A stretch of DNA of 64,000 nt from Lachnospiraceae bacterium (lineage in GTDB: Bacteria; Bacillota; Clostridia; Lachnospirales; Lachnospiraceae): positions 104,752 to 168,751 of the forward strand of contig JAGAJL010000026.1 of NCBI GenBank assembly GCA_017626095.1. Direction: 5' to 3'. The number at the start of each line of letters is the position of its first letter. Position 1 is the first letter of the stretch. Under the pieces are notes generated by a model, which saw nothing but the letters and a program-made list of their open reading frames with translations, ran no database searches and was not told the origin of the DNA. Below, piece by piece: positions 1 to 9,045 of the stretch. Made by a program: the position numbers and the translations under genes.

Positions 1-96
1 TACACCTTCCATCGGTCTCATTCCGGACTCAAACTCTTCCACGTATACTCCTGGAGATAAATATTCTGCCATGTCTTGTTCGGGTAAAAGCTTCAC
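1..96 (-). CDS. Contractile tail sheath protein, N-terminal fragment (cut by window edge)
   Basis: Only the first 32 codons lie in the window. After an in-frame ATG at 70-72 the protein reads AEYLSPGVYVEEFESG, the classic N-terminal signature of phage-tail-type sheath proteins (YxxPGVYxEE), which polymerise around the inner tube and contract to drive it into a target. An in-frame GTG at 94-96 lies closer to the AAGGAGG site at 114-120, about 17 bases away, so I use it. With the ATG the spacing would be over 40 bases. An in-frame stop lies upstream of the GTG. The gene follows the PAAR-like gene by 34 bases and is last in the visible operon, so tube and baseplate genes presumably continue to the left of position 1. 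Confidence 0.82.
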   Translation of the reverse strand, partial: MKLLPEQDMAEYLSPGVYVEEFESGMRPMEGV

Positions 97-130
97 TTTT
101 TCTCTTACCCTTTCCTCCTTTCAAATTGTA

Positions 131-517
131 CTAACTTGTAGTAGTTGTTGTTTGCGCAGGTGACGTTACACTAATGACACCCGCATAAGAACACATAAGT
201 GAACATGTGTTATTTACAGCTGGTTTTCCCCCTACCAGACAAGTCGGTGTACCGGGGGCCCATGGTCCCGCAATCACGGGAGTGCATGGTTGCGGAGTTA
301 AAACTCCATATGCAGCCGCAGTGGCCGCACTGACTGCCGGATTTGCCAAAGATGTACACATTGCAAACGGCATAATATTTGTCATCGCAACATTATCCAT
401 GATATTGGCAACCGGTGTACCGCACATCACTTTACTAGCAGGTAAAACGTTGAGTACAGATGGCGCTGTCCCAAAACTGCACATCAATTGCGTTCCTGAT
501 GTCACTAAAACTGACAT
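131..517 (-). CDS. DUF4280 family PAAR-like spike-tip protein
   Basis: This 128-aa protein has the hallmarks of DUF4280, a PAAR-like family: repeated Gly/Pro/Cys-rich turns, MPFAMCTSLANP near residue 50 and PTCLVGGKPAVNNTCSLMCS in the C-terminal half. PAAR-like proteins cap the VgrG-type spike at the tip of contractile injection systems and can carry effectors. Length is usual for the family. The start is supported by AAGGAGG seven bases upstream. It ends in a short poly-Thr tail (TTTTTS), a feature also seen after the membrane anchor of the MORN protein at 1844-3574. Its position directly before the sheath gene supports a structural role. Confidence 0.85.
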   Translation of the reverse strand: MSVLVTSGTQLMCSFGTAPSVLNVLPASKVMCGTPVANIMDNVAMTNIMPFAMCTSLANPAVSAATAAAYGVLTPQPCTPVIAGPWAPGTPTCLVGGKPAVNNTCSLMCSYAGVISVTSPAQTTTTTS

Positions 518-547
518 GTTTAAACCTCCTTACATAAATTGAGCGGC

Positions 548-1234
548 CTAGTTTCCTTGAAGTACGATAACTTCGGCAATAAAATCCTCATTCCTGCTTT
601 CCACAGGTATCGCATATCCCCCCTTTACATCTGTTACGGAACGATAAGTCCGATGCAACTTTTCGCCAGCATCGTGCTTCTTGGTAAAATTCCCTTCAAC
701 ACAATATTCGTTAATTCCGCATTTTTCTTTTATGATAAAGACCTCAGCTTTGCTTTTTTCGCCAAGCATGTAAGTCTTCTCAACTAAATTTTCCTGTGTA
801 AAACCGGAAAAAGAAACAAATTGTTTTCCGTTTTCCGATCGAACACTTTTTAAAACCAGTCCCGTCGGCTTTGCCTTTTTTGCACAAACAACTGCCGGAT
901 GGGAAACCTTTTTATCATCAATCATTCCGGTATACAATTCACATCGATAGGGATGTGGTTTCCCGGGCTTTCCAAACAACCGCACATCCATAATCGGTTC
1001 TATCGGATTTAGCTTTGTTTTTTCAACGACTATGTCCTTTTCATAATAATTGGTACCAATAACCTTAAGCGTAAGTATTTCCGGTAAAGGTTCGAGAAAA
1101 ACAAACATTCCTTCATCCTTTACGATGGGCTTTATCAGATTTTGATCATCCAAAAACTGAAATGCTTCTCTTTGTATCACATTTCCGGAATAGTCATCTA
1201 TAAGTCTCAGTACAAATGCAACCTTTGCCTTCAT
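548..1234 (-). CDS. Uncharacterised CIS-cluster protein with predicted beta-sandwich N-terminus
   Basis: I do not recognise this 228-aa protein by family. The first 70 residues (VAFVLRLIDDYSGNVI then alternating hydrophobic residues and FVFLEPLPEILTLKVIG) look like a carboxypeptidase-regulatory or Ig-type beta-sandwich. The rest is also strand-rich, with no signal peptide or membrane segment, so it should be cytoplasmic or part of the particle. It lies between the DUF4255 gene (20 bases away) and the PAAR-like gene (30 bases away) and has a GGAGG site before the ATG. By position it may be a baseplate or terminator accessory protein. That role is inference. Confidence 0.55.
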   Translation of the reverse strand: MKAKVAFVLRLIDDYSGNVIQREAFQFLDDQNLIKPIVKDEGMFVFLEPLPEILTLKVIGTNYYEKDIVVEKTKLNPIEPIMDVRLFGKPGKPHPYRCELYTGMIDDKKVSHPAVVCAKKAKPTGLVLKSVRSENGKQFVSFSGFTQENLVEKTYMLGEKSKAEVFIIKEKCGINEYCVEGNFTKKHDAGEKLHRTYRSVTDVKGGYAIPVESRNEDFIAEVIVLQGN

Positions 1235-1254
1235 CTTGTTTCCTCCTACTCCTC

Positions 1255-1827
1255 TTAGTTTTTGTCTTTCTGCAATACATCAAAGTTGGTTTCCAGAACA
1301 CGTGTAAATGTCTTAACCTTTCTGGATGAAAGCATCGCCGGGGAAACACTGAAATAGATTCCCACCTGATACGGGAGATTTAAAACACTCCACAGCTTTG
1401 TCTTATCTTCAAAACTCAGCGTCAATAAGGTGACAGCCAAAGATTCATCCTCATTTTGTTCCTCGATTTCAGAAAGGATTGCATTATCCATTAAAACCTG
1501 GATAACCCTTCCTAAAATCCGTTGTTCATTTTCCGAATCGGAAACCATCTGGGATTTTGTATTGATGTAAACCACATAAAATAAATTGAGTGGCTTAGGC
1601 GGATATTGTGCCTTATTGTTGCCGGTACGTATCAAATCCACCTGTTTATACTCTCTTAATTCCTGAATATCGTATAAATACAACCCTAATTGGAAGTCTG
1701 CATTTTTGTCAGAAGGTGAAACCAGCTTAATTGCTTCCGGAGACTGAATCAGTTCCGGACACATATGCTCACGCAACAGATTCAATATTTGATTACTGAC
1801 ATCCGAAATAATAGAAAAATCTGCCAT
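1255..1827 (-). CDS. DUF4255 (Pvc16/Afp16-like) tail terminator protein
   Basis: This 190-aa protein matches the DUF4255/Pvc16_N pattern: N-terminal helix (SDVSNQILNLLREHM), an extended strand containing LGLYLYDIQELRE, then the conserved PKPLNLFYVVYI segment followed by SENEQRILGRVIQVLMDN and a C-terminal strand with YFSVSPAMLSSRKV. In Photorhabdus virulence cassettes and antifeeding prophage the family member caps the tube/sheath end and sets particle length. A soluble protein is predicted. The ATG is preceded by a purine-rich GGAGAAG site. It is one of the clearest diagnostic genes for a contractile injection locus here. Confidence 0.85.
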   Translation of the reverse strand: MADFSIISDVSNQILNLLREHMCPELIQSPEAIKLVSPSDKNADFQLGLYLYDIQELREYKQVDLIRTGNNKAQYPPKPLNLFYVVYINTKSQMVSDSENEQRILGRVIQVLMDNAILSEIEEQNEDESLAVTLLTLSFEDKTKLWSVLNLPYQVGIYFSVSPAMLSSRKVKTFTRVLETNFDVLQKDKN

Positions 1828-1843
1828 TGCTCTTCTCCTTTCC

Positions 1844-3574
1844 TTAATAAACTTCCAATGTAATAAATTTCAGTGCTTCGGGATTATCCATCTGATAACA
1901 GAGTTTATACCGCACACCTTCTAATTCATAAATTTCCGAATAAACCGCTTCTGCCATATTAATTCCAGATACGTAAATATAAGATTTATTCTTGGTTGTC
2001 ATTTCAAACGAATTGTTACTGAATGCCGTAGGATCATTGCGCCTGATACGGTCAATTGCAACACAATCAATTAAGTTCGTGACACCATTGGCTGCTGTCA
2101 TATCCGTATTTTCCAAAAATGTAACATCTAAATCATCACTAAATGCTGTAACCGATGAAATGGTAATCTGCGTTTTATCCAGTTCTTCTGCCTTCTGCCA
2201 TTCATCCGAACTCAGGTAATAATAGGCACTATATGTATCGCCGGTAGCCAAAACAGGTAGTTCGATCCCGTCTAACATCGTTGTTGTATTCACGGCACTA
2301 GCTGTTGTATCCGTAGTCGTGGTTGTCGTCACTTCATTGCCATCTGCATCGGTTGTCGTAGTCACACTTGTTGTGGTTGTGTTTTCATCCTCACCGACAC
2401 TCGTGCCTTCTCCCAATAAACTGCCTTCTCCGTTTTCATCAAACACAATCGTATCCGTAGGAACCGTATCGTCTGTTAAAGTATCTTCCTCTTCGCCCGG
2501 CAGATACCAGTCATCATCCGTAGAAAGTGCTGATGAATCTCTTAAAAGCTGAACCATACAGTCCCCTTTTAATGCAACGTGTGCACCTTCAAACAGAAAA
2601 ACGGTATCGACTTCCGAATAATATACAATCGGTGTTTCACCAAACATGCTCATGGCATCTTCTAACGTGATGCCAAGCAGGGATTCATAGTGAATCTCAT
2701 TTCTTGCAAACAATCCGGTAAATAACAGTTTTCCGGTATTGGAATAACTTGTTCCCTGACCCTGGGCTTTTCCCTGATAAAATTCACCTTCATATTTTTT
2801 AATTCCGTTTGCGTAATACAAAATACCATTGCCATGATAATTGCCCGATTGGAAATTTCCCTCATAGATCAGGTTTCCTTCCTCATTATAGGAAATACCT
2901 TCTCCATTAAAGGAGCCTTTTTCAAAAGATCCCTCATATAACAGATTTCCTTCGAGACTGTAATAATAACCGGTCCCCTGAAAAAGATTTTCCGCAAACT
3001 CGCCATTATACATCACATTTCCGTTGGGATAATACAGGGTTCCCACGCCGGAATACTGATTGTTAAGGAAATTACCCTCATAAATCAACAGACCATCCTG
3101 ATTCCATAAGGTTCCCACGCCGGTAATCATACCGTCTGCAACATCACCCGTATATACGACCGAACCGTTTGCAGCCCGGATATTGGCTTTTCCCGAAAAC
3201 TCTGCAAGTTTTAAATCATCATAATCAAAATATGTAGTTGTAACCACATTTGTTGTTGTCGTTGTTTCTTGTACGTCACTTGCAAACCATGTGAAGTAAA
3301 TAAATACTCCCGCACAGATTGCAACAATCAGAAAGTAGATCACCTTTCTGGAAATCCAGAAATTACCAACTGTAATATAATCTTCCTTCGCTTTTGGCTT
3401 AAACGAAAAGATTTCTCGCAGTTTTTTATTGATTGGATTAATCAATTTGGCAGTGATCAGATTAGCATTCGATAACTGCTGTGTTCTTCTGATAACCCTT
3501 CTGAAAGGGTTCATTACGGCTGTCCGCAACCTTACAAATGCTTTTTGGAACAAACTAAGAAGTTCTGAAAACAC
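1844..3574 (-). CDS. Membrane-anchored MORN-repeat protein
   Basis: The 576-aa protein has a basic N-terminus, one membrane segment at about residues 78-97 (VIYFLIVAICAGVFIYF), a poly-Thr stretch, then about seven MORN repeats at roughly 128-290 (pattern YEGNFxxGxxxGxGTLYYxNG). A further domain follows (GITLEDAMSMFGETP...), then an acidic Thr/Asp-rich linker near 350-440 and a folded C-terminus. MORN repeats form elongated beta-sheets and often tether proteins at membranes. Topology by the positive-inside rule puts the repeats outside the cytoplasm. GTG is the likely start, six bases after GGAGG. It sits between the receptor-like gene and DUF4255. It may help dock or scaffold the injection machine at the envelope, which is inference. 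Confidence 0.7.
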   Translation of the reverse strand: MFSELLSLFQKAFVRLRTAVMNPFRRVIRRTQQLSNANLITAKLINPINKKLREIFSFKPKAKEDYITVGNFWISRKVIYFLIVAICAGVFIYFTWFASDVQETTTTTNVVTTTYFDYDDLKLAEFSGKANIRAANGSVVYTGDVADGMITGVGTLWNQDGLLIYEGNFLNNQYSGVGTLYYPNGNVMYNGEFAENLFQGTGYYYSLEGNLLYEGSFEKGSFNGEGISYNEEGNLIYEGNFQSGNYHGNGILYYANGIKKYEGEFYQGKAQGQGTSYSNTGKLLFTGLFARNEIHYESLLGITLEDAMSMFGETPIVYYSEVDTVFLFEGAHVALKGDCMVQLLRDSSALSTDDDWYLPGEEEDTLTDDTVPTDTIVFDENGEGSLLGEGTSVGEDENTTTTSVTTTTDADGNEVTTTTTTDTTASAVNTTTMLDGIELPVLATGDTYSAYYYLSSDEWQKAEELDKTQITISSVTAFSDDLDVTFLENTDMTAANGVTNLIDCVAIDRIRRNDPTAFSNNSFEMTTKNKSYIYVSGINMAEAVYSEIYELEGVRYKLCYQMDNPEALKFITLEVY

Positions 3575-3601
3575 GTTCTGCCTCCGTAAAGCTTTTTATT
3601 T

Positions 3602-6286
3602 TTATTGCTTTGATAATGCCTCACACTGGAATATATAATACTTTGCCACATAGTCTCTCGGATTTTCCCGAAGTACCATGGCGAAAAGATTTTTAGCCTC
3701 ATAATAGGTTCCCTGCTCATACAACTGCATCGCCTTGTTAAAGATACGCGATGATTGTTTAATCAGACGTATTTCCTCTGCACTTCTGTCATCATAGATG
3801 TCATACATACCCATACTGCGTCCGGCAACTTTAACGGCACCGGCATAACGATTGGCAAACAGTTCTTTATTTTCCAAAAGGTCAAAAGCCTCCGATGTTA
3901 CTAACAAACGGCTTCCCGACAAATCAAAGAAACGACCGTTTTTCATCAGTTTCGGAACTTCCGGTGCGAATAACGCCAAAACATATCGATCTGCATCACC
4001 GCAAATACCAAAATTGATTTCTGTTTCATGTAATACAAAATTAATATTAATCTGCTGATTGGCATCACCAATTGCCGCATTATCGGAATCGATTTTTGCC
4101 AATATGGACAAAGCAGCTGCAATTGCCGACTGAACACCTTTCTGGCAAATTAACATGATACTGTCAAGACTTGCCGAATCGACAATCGGAACAATCTCAT
4201 TTTGTCCTGCAAAATTATTGATCGTATTGAAAAAGCGGTTGGTAATACTTTCAATATCTTCATCATCGGCTGTTTTGGGTAGCTTTAATTCTGCTTTCAA
4301 AACCGGATATTTACCAACGATTTTACTTCCTAAAGATAAATCTCCCAGATTATCCATTCCCAATAAGCTGATAACACTGACCGGAACAAACCGGTAATAG
4401 GTGTCACCCATTTTTTGCAAATTGTGGATCTGAAGCATCATATCATCTGCCATATTATTGAAAATGCGGGAAATGCCGGCAATTTCATCTTCGGAAGTAG
4501 TTTCAATCCGGGCATTGGTATTTCCATCCGTAAAGTCTTTCATGACTGATTTTACTTCATTGAGTGGTAAGAGAATTCGATAATATGAAATACTTAATAC
4601 CACAATTGTCAAAATAATAAATACAATACAGATAATTGCAAACTGTCCTAGGTAAGCTTTCACGTACTCATTGATGTTGGAAGTATAAATACCGGTTTCC
4701 AACAAATAAACCGTATCACCGCTGACACCGCCCACCGGCGTGATACAAACCAGTCTTTCTCCAAGTTCATCGCGAATCGTACCGGTTACCGCATTACCGG
4801 TCAGGGCAGCCTTTTTATACAGACTTTCGGCATCCAAATTCATCCAGATACCAAACGGATAAAAACAGGGACTGTTTTCATCCACGCCAATATATAAGGT
4901 TCCACTCTCATAATAAATCACTCTGCTGTACAAATCCCTGGTCTTTAACTGGGACAACAGATAACTATAGGCTTCTGATGTATAATCATACGGATATTCG
5001 ATTTCATTGAAGGATTCCTGCCCGAACAATGCCGTTAACATATTTCCTTCATCTTCCGTCTGTTTCTCAAAGTTTGTCTGAATGGACGATTTATAATAGC
5101 TAAAAGCAATCAATCCGAAAATAATCAAAGCAACCACTATCATGGGAAGTGTTGCAGCAAGTAATCTTCCGATTACGGTTCTGCCGCTCTGAATTCCCTG
5201 AATAAATACTTCAAAAATACCAAATGCAAAAAACAGAACAATGCCACATACTACCCAGTTTATCAATAACTTAAAAATAATCAGGGCCACGGAAAAATTC
5301 ATTTTCTCAATGGTCTCTGTAATACCGTCAATCGTTTTGACGATATTAAAAGAGTTTGTGTGTGTATTATAAACAACAGCTGAATAATTATTGATATTGG
5401 TCATTGCAACATTTAACAAATCCTTGGATGTATAAAGAGAAGAACCGTTCAATGTCGAATTTCCGTTCAGAATAATCTCTTCCGTACCATCGGAAACATT
5501 CAGTTTGATGATATCGCCGCTTTCATGTTCTCCAAAATACACATAGCCACTTTCCGCATATGCTAAAAAGGTAGGATACATTAGGGTTTCTACTGTCCTT
5601 GCCGGATAGATTTCCTGAACAAATCCGTTTTCTTCTACTGCGTGGTAAATTTTTCCGGAATCGGAAATATAAACTAAATCCTGTCCGTTGCCGATTGCCT
5701 TATAAAGACCTTCTCCTTCAGCCAAATGGTAAGTTCTTGTATTTTTAATATTTAAGGTTCCGGATAAATTGGTTCCGTATTCATAATTCCTGCGAACTGC
5801 AATCGTTTCATAAGGATCTGTTGCAATCAGGGTAATGGTATCTTCAGATACATTAATCCAGCCATAAATATAATTTTCATCATCACTTCCTAAATTGATT
5901 ACTTTCTCTGTCTTGGCAAATACAGATTTGAAATCCATAACCATTAATTCCTGACTTTTAAGGTCTCCGGTATAAGGATCAACCGTATTGCGCAATGCAT
6001 AAACCTTATCATTACTTCCTGCACCCAATCCCGCAATTGTATACATTTCGTTTCCCTTAATGCTGTCAAAACGAACATATTTACTGATTGTTCCTGCAGT
6101 TGTCAGTTGGGCGATTACAATATCCTCATCATCATACCAAGCCACAATACTGGTACCGTTATCTGCATTGGCAACATCGATAAACTGTGTCATCGGAACC
6201 TGTCTGGTAACAACAGCCCGGAATACTGCAAATAGTCCTGATATAAATAATATGGCAAGTAATGTAAATTGTACGTATTTCTTCAT
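3602..6286 (-). CDS. Membrane receptor with propeller-like sensor, HAMP and degenerate class III cyclase domain
   Basis: The 894-aa protein has a membrane segment at about 5-24, a strand-rich extracytoplasmic region (30-330, propeller-like), membrane segments near 333-359 and 374-397, an extracytoplasmic sensor-like domain (400-540), a segment near 545-568 and a HAMP-like module (569-620, RILLPLNEVKSVMKDFTDGN). After it comes YRFVPVSVISLLGMDNLGDL, matching the entry motif of class III adenylate cyclase domains, and then a domain in which the metal-binding DIxGFT motif is missing. It is probably a pseudo-cyclase. A TPR-like helical pair (840-890) ends the protein. The start is supported by AAGGA. 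It could sense surface signals for the injection system. Confidence 0.68.
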   Translation of the reverse strand: MKKYVQFTLLAILFISGLFAVFRAVVTRQVPMTQFIDVANADNGTSIVAWYDDEDIVIAQLTTAGTISKYVRFDSIKGNEMYTIAGLGAGSNDKVYALRNTVDPYTGDLKSQELMVMDFKSVFAKTEKVINLGSDDENYIYGWINVSEDTITLIATDPYETIAVRRNYEYGTNLSGTLNIKNTRTYHLAEGEGLYKAIGNGQDLVYISDSGKIYHAVEENGFVQEIYPARTVETLMYPTFLAYAESGYVYFGEHESGDIIKLNVSDGTEEIILNGNSTLNGSSLYTSKDLLNVAMTNINNYSAVVYNTHTNSFNIVKTIDGITETIEKMNFSVALIIFKLLINWVVCGIVLFFAFGIFEVFIQGIQSGRTVIGRLLAATLPMIVVALIIFGLIAFSYYKSSIQTNFEKQTEDEGNMLTALFGQESFNEIEYPYDYTSEAYSYLLSQLKTRDLYSRVIYYESGTLYIGVDENSPCFYPFGIWMNLDAESLYKKAALTGNAVTGTIRDELGERLVCITPVGGVSGDTVYLLETGIYTSNINEYVKAYLGQFAIICIVFIILTIVVLSISYYRILLPLNEVKSVMKDFTDGNTNARIETTSEDEIAGISRIFNNMADDMMLQIHNLQKMGDTYYRFVPVSVISLLGMDNLGDLSLGSKIVGKYPVLKAELKLPKTADDEDIESITNRFFNTINNFAGQNEIVPIVDSASLDSIMLICQKGVQSAIAAALSILAKIDSDNAAIGDANQQININFVLHETEINFGICGDADRYVLALFAPEVPKLMKNGRFFDLSGSRLLVTSEAFDLLENKELFANRYAGAVKVAGRSMGMYDIYDDRSAEEIRLIKQSSRIFNKAMQLYEQGTYYEAKNLFAMVLRENPRDYVAKYYIFQCEALSKQ

Positions 6287-6305
6287 CTGACTTTTTCCTT
6301 CTTAT

Positions 6306-7193
6306 TTATTCTTCATCGCCCAGATATACATCTCCGATGGTTTCAATTCCATAATAATCAATATTATTGGCATTTGCCTTATTGGCCCTTATCCGGATAC
6401 CAATTTGATAAGCCGCATAAATCAGCGTTGCAATTACTAAGATTGTCAAAAATGTATTGATTGAATTACGGAACAAAAAGTTTTTTGTAATTTTATACCG
6501 GCTCTTAATCCACCAGAAAAAACCTCTCATTTCAACCGGTTTATCCGACATTCCGCGAATTGTGGCAATAATCTGTCCAAACGTGGAAAATCCGGAAGAT
6601 ACCAGTTTCAAATAATACAATCTCAAGTCATCCGGATACAATTCCGGCATGTCATATTTTTCCCGGTAATTAATATCCAGAATTCGAAATGCGCCTTTTG
6701 CCACTTCCGTAATATATTCTTGTGAAGAACACTCTTTCCATTCGGAAAAATCAATAAAATAGTTAAGCTGAAAACCGCCATCCTTATAAATATTGATATT
6801 CCGGTCTTTTAAAAGCAGCAATCCGACACTTCCGTTGACATCAGCCTCCGCAAAGGCAGCAATATAAGCCAGTGCAGCCGCCTTACATTCAACAAAGGAA
6901 TATAAATATACACTTCCCATGACAGAGAGCAAACTCTCATGATAATAACGAAAAACAAGATTCAGCTGATCTTCATGGGAAAATGAACCGACGAAATCTT
7001 TATTTCTGAAAAACAGTCCGGATGTATTCATCTGACCTGCAATCATCTTTCGAAACTTCGCATCTTTTATGGCTATCATGGTGTAATAAACACCTGTATT
7101 ATCTTTTATATCAGTACAGACGAAAATGTCATTCACATCATTTTCCAAAACTGTACGAACTATTTCCAATTCCATGTTTAATGCAAGATACAT
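6306..7193 (-). CDS. Tail-anchored cytoplasmic protein of unknown function
   Basis: This 295-aa protein has a soluble N-terminal part of about 230 residues and one strong hydrophobic segment near 245-265 (INTFLTILVIATLIYAAYQI), followed by a short charged tail. That is an N-in, C-tail-anchor arrangement. I do not recognise the family. It is placed between the baseplate-like gene (13 bases upstream) and the cyclase-like receptor, so a membrane-docking or adaptor role is possible. The ribosome binding site is weak for the ATG at 7191-7193. An internal ATG six codons later is an alternative start. Confidence 0.55.
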   Translation of the reverse strand: MYLALNMELEIVRTVLENDVNDIFVCTDIKDNTGVYYTMIAIKDAKFRKMIAGQMNTSGLFFRNKDFVGSFSHEDQLNLVFRYYHESLLSVMGSVYLYSFVECKAAALAYIAAFAEADVNGSVGLLLLKDRNINIYKDGGFQLNYFIDFSEWKECSSQEYITEVAKGAFRILDINYREKYDMPELYPDDLRLYYLKLVSSGFSTFGQIIATIRGMSDKPVEMRGFFWWIKSRYKITKNFLFRNSINTFLTILVIATLIYAAYQIGIRIRANKANANNIDYYGIETIGDVYLGDEE

Positions 7194-7206
7194 TTAAATC
7201 ACCAAA

Positions 7207-8997
7207 TTATTCCTCATCGGATTTTTTCTGAGATACAATCATAAAGGCATGTGTGTATATTTCCGGATTACTGATGCAGGAAACCTTTACTTCATATACA
7301 CCTTCCTGTGCCGGTGCCGTATACATTCCGTTGTTATCAACCTTACCGCCTTCTGAATCCAATAAACTGTAAGCCAAAGGCTCTTCTGCCATATTAACAA
7401 AAACAGGATTAATATGAACTGTTGCTTTCGGCGGCAGAACAATGGTATCCGGCTGGATCATAATGGTTCCCTGCTGCTCTTTGAGTTTCGTAACCTTCTT
7501 TTCCAAATCTTCCGGTTTAAATGCATACCAGCGGATTCGCAAACTGATTTTTCCGGTCTTTACTTTTGGTCTTACACCGACGATAAAGGTTCCTCTTTCG
7601 GGTAATACTTTTACTGCAGTATCAATCTGATAAACCTTACTATCTTCCACAGATGAAAAAATGGAATTATCACCTAAAATGATTTCCTCGTGACCGGCTT
7701 TATCTTTGGAACTCTTATAGAGATATTCCACGCCGATTTCCACATAAACCGGTCCGCTTCCGAGCCCATGCATAATTTCTTCTGAAAAAATTGCTCTTCC
7801 AACTTCTCCGCCATTGCCTAAAGACATATCAAAACTTCCGCTGGCAAGCGTCCGCTCTGTTTCTCTTCCTGTAGATTCGGAAATCCTCTGCTGGGTAATC
7901 ACAGGCTTGTTGTCTGCTGTTATCTTAACCTTATCTACCAGATAATCATCCAGTTTGTTCATAATCATTAACTGGTCAGCATTGTAAACATACTGTTTAA
8001 ATGGTGCATCCTCGATATGATCAATCAAAACATTATTGCCGGAACGGATTAAGCTGATTTTACAAATAAATAATTTCTCATCAAACGTAGAATCCAACTC
8101 TGCATCCATGGTACCTTTATAGCTGTTTTTCAAAACGCACTCCAAAACACTTTCCAAAACCGGTGCTATGGATGCTTTAAATTCATCTTTGCGCTTTTCC
8201 ACATTGCCATTTTTAACAATTTCGATATTTCTGCTCTTTACAACAATTTCTGCATTGCCATATACATAATCTTCGGGAGTCAGGATATAATCATAAACAA
8301 CGGTTTTTCCAAACTCCAGACTGATGTTTTCTGCAGCTACATGCATATCACGCTCCACAAATCCCTCAGTCTGTAAATCATATGTAACAGAGAATACATC
8401 TGAAGTATAACTGGTCTTTTCAATTTCCAGCCTTACCTTCACATTTTTTCCCTTGACTGCATAAGCAGGTACAATCTGAACCACCCGGATATCCTGATCC
8501 ATATAAATTACACTTTTTGTAAAGAAAGCATCTTCTTTTTTATCTGTATAAATACAATCTGCTTCATCCATTAAATACAATTTATAATTTTCATGGATAC
8601 TGTTGAATTTTTTATTCTCATCTTCTGAGCTGTCATCTGCAAGCGTAGAATATACCGGATCAACGCCTTCTTCCTGATAAGAAATACCAAGATAAGCACA
8701 ATTACTTTTTAAAGAATCAAAACCATCAATTGTAGAAATTTTAACGACCTGTGTTGCAGGTACTACAATTTCTCTTCCCGAACCATCCAAAGCAAAACCG
8801 GATTGTAAAATAATGGATAAATCATCAACTGAGACAACGTCCAGACCGTAAACAATACCGCTTCCGTGCAGAACTTTATTAATCAGTCTTCTCTTGTCGT
8901 TTAGATATCCCTGTTCTTGTTGGAAATCTTTTGATGTTAACAGCTTTCCGTAATAATAATTATTTCTTTCAAATGAATAATACTTCCGATTTAGCAT
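7207..8997 (-). CDS. YGKLL-motif tail/baseplate-like protein with C-terminal Ig-type domain
   Basis: The 596-aa protein begins with YYYGKLLTSKDFQQEQGY followed by NDKRRLINKVLHGSGIVYGL. This N-terminal motif recurs in proteins encoded beside contractile injection and phage-tail modules and continues into a strand-rich domain. The middle is long and strand-rich. Around residue 510 to the end an Ig-like domain is seen (IMIQPDTIVLPPKATVHI then DNNGMYTAPAQEGVYEV). No signal peptide or membrane segment is visible, so it is likely a particle component such as a baseplate-associated or fibre-like protein. The start is supported by GGGAGA seven bases upstream. Family assignment rests on motif memory, and the precise role is uncertain. 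Confidence 0.62.
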   Translation of the reverse strand: MLNRKYYSFERNNYYYGKLLTSKDFQQEQGYLNDKRRLINKVLHGSGIVYGLDVVSVDDLSIILQSGFALDGSGREIVVPATQVVKISTIDGFDSLKSNCAYLGISYQEEGVDPVYSTLADDSSEDENKKFNSIHENYKLYLMDEADCIYTDKKEDAFFTKSVIYMDQDIRVVQIVPAYAVKGKNVKVRLEIEKTSYTSDVFSVTYDLQTEGFVERDMHVAAENISLEFGKTVVYDYILTPEDYVYGNAEIVVKSRNIEIVKNGNVEKRKDEFKASIAPVLESVLECVLKNSYKGTMDAELDSTFDEKLFICKISLIRSGNNVLIDHIEDAPFKQYVYNADQLMIMNKLDDYLVDKVKITADNKPVITQQRISESTGRETERTLASGSFDMSLGNGGEVGRAIFSEEIMHGLGSGPVYVEIGVEYLYKSSKDKAGHEEIILGDNSIFSSVEDSKVYQIDTAVKVLPERGTFIVGVRPKVKTGKISLRIRWYAFKPEDLEKKVTKLKEQQGTIMIQPDTIVLPPKATVHINPVFVNMAEEPLAYSLLDSEGGKVDNNGMYTAPAQEGVYEVKVSCISNPEIYTHAFMIVSQKKSDEE

Positions 8998-9045
8998 AAT
9001 GTTTCTCCCTTTCCTTCATCACATCAATTTTGTTTTTCTTTTCTG

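Noticed and set aside
207-542. Plus-strand open frame opposite the DUF4280 gene
   Set aside because: It is the antisense shadow of a well-supported gene. No ribosome binding site, and the protein has no sensible pattern.
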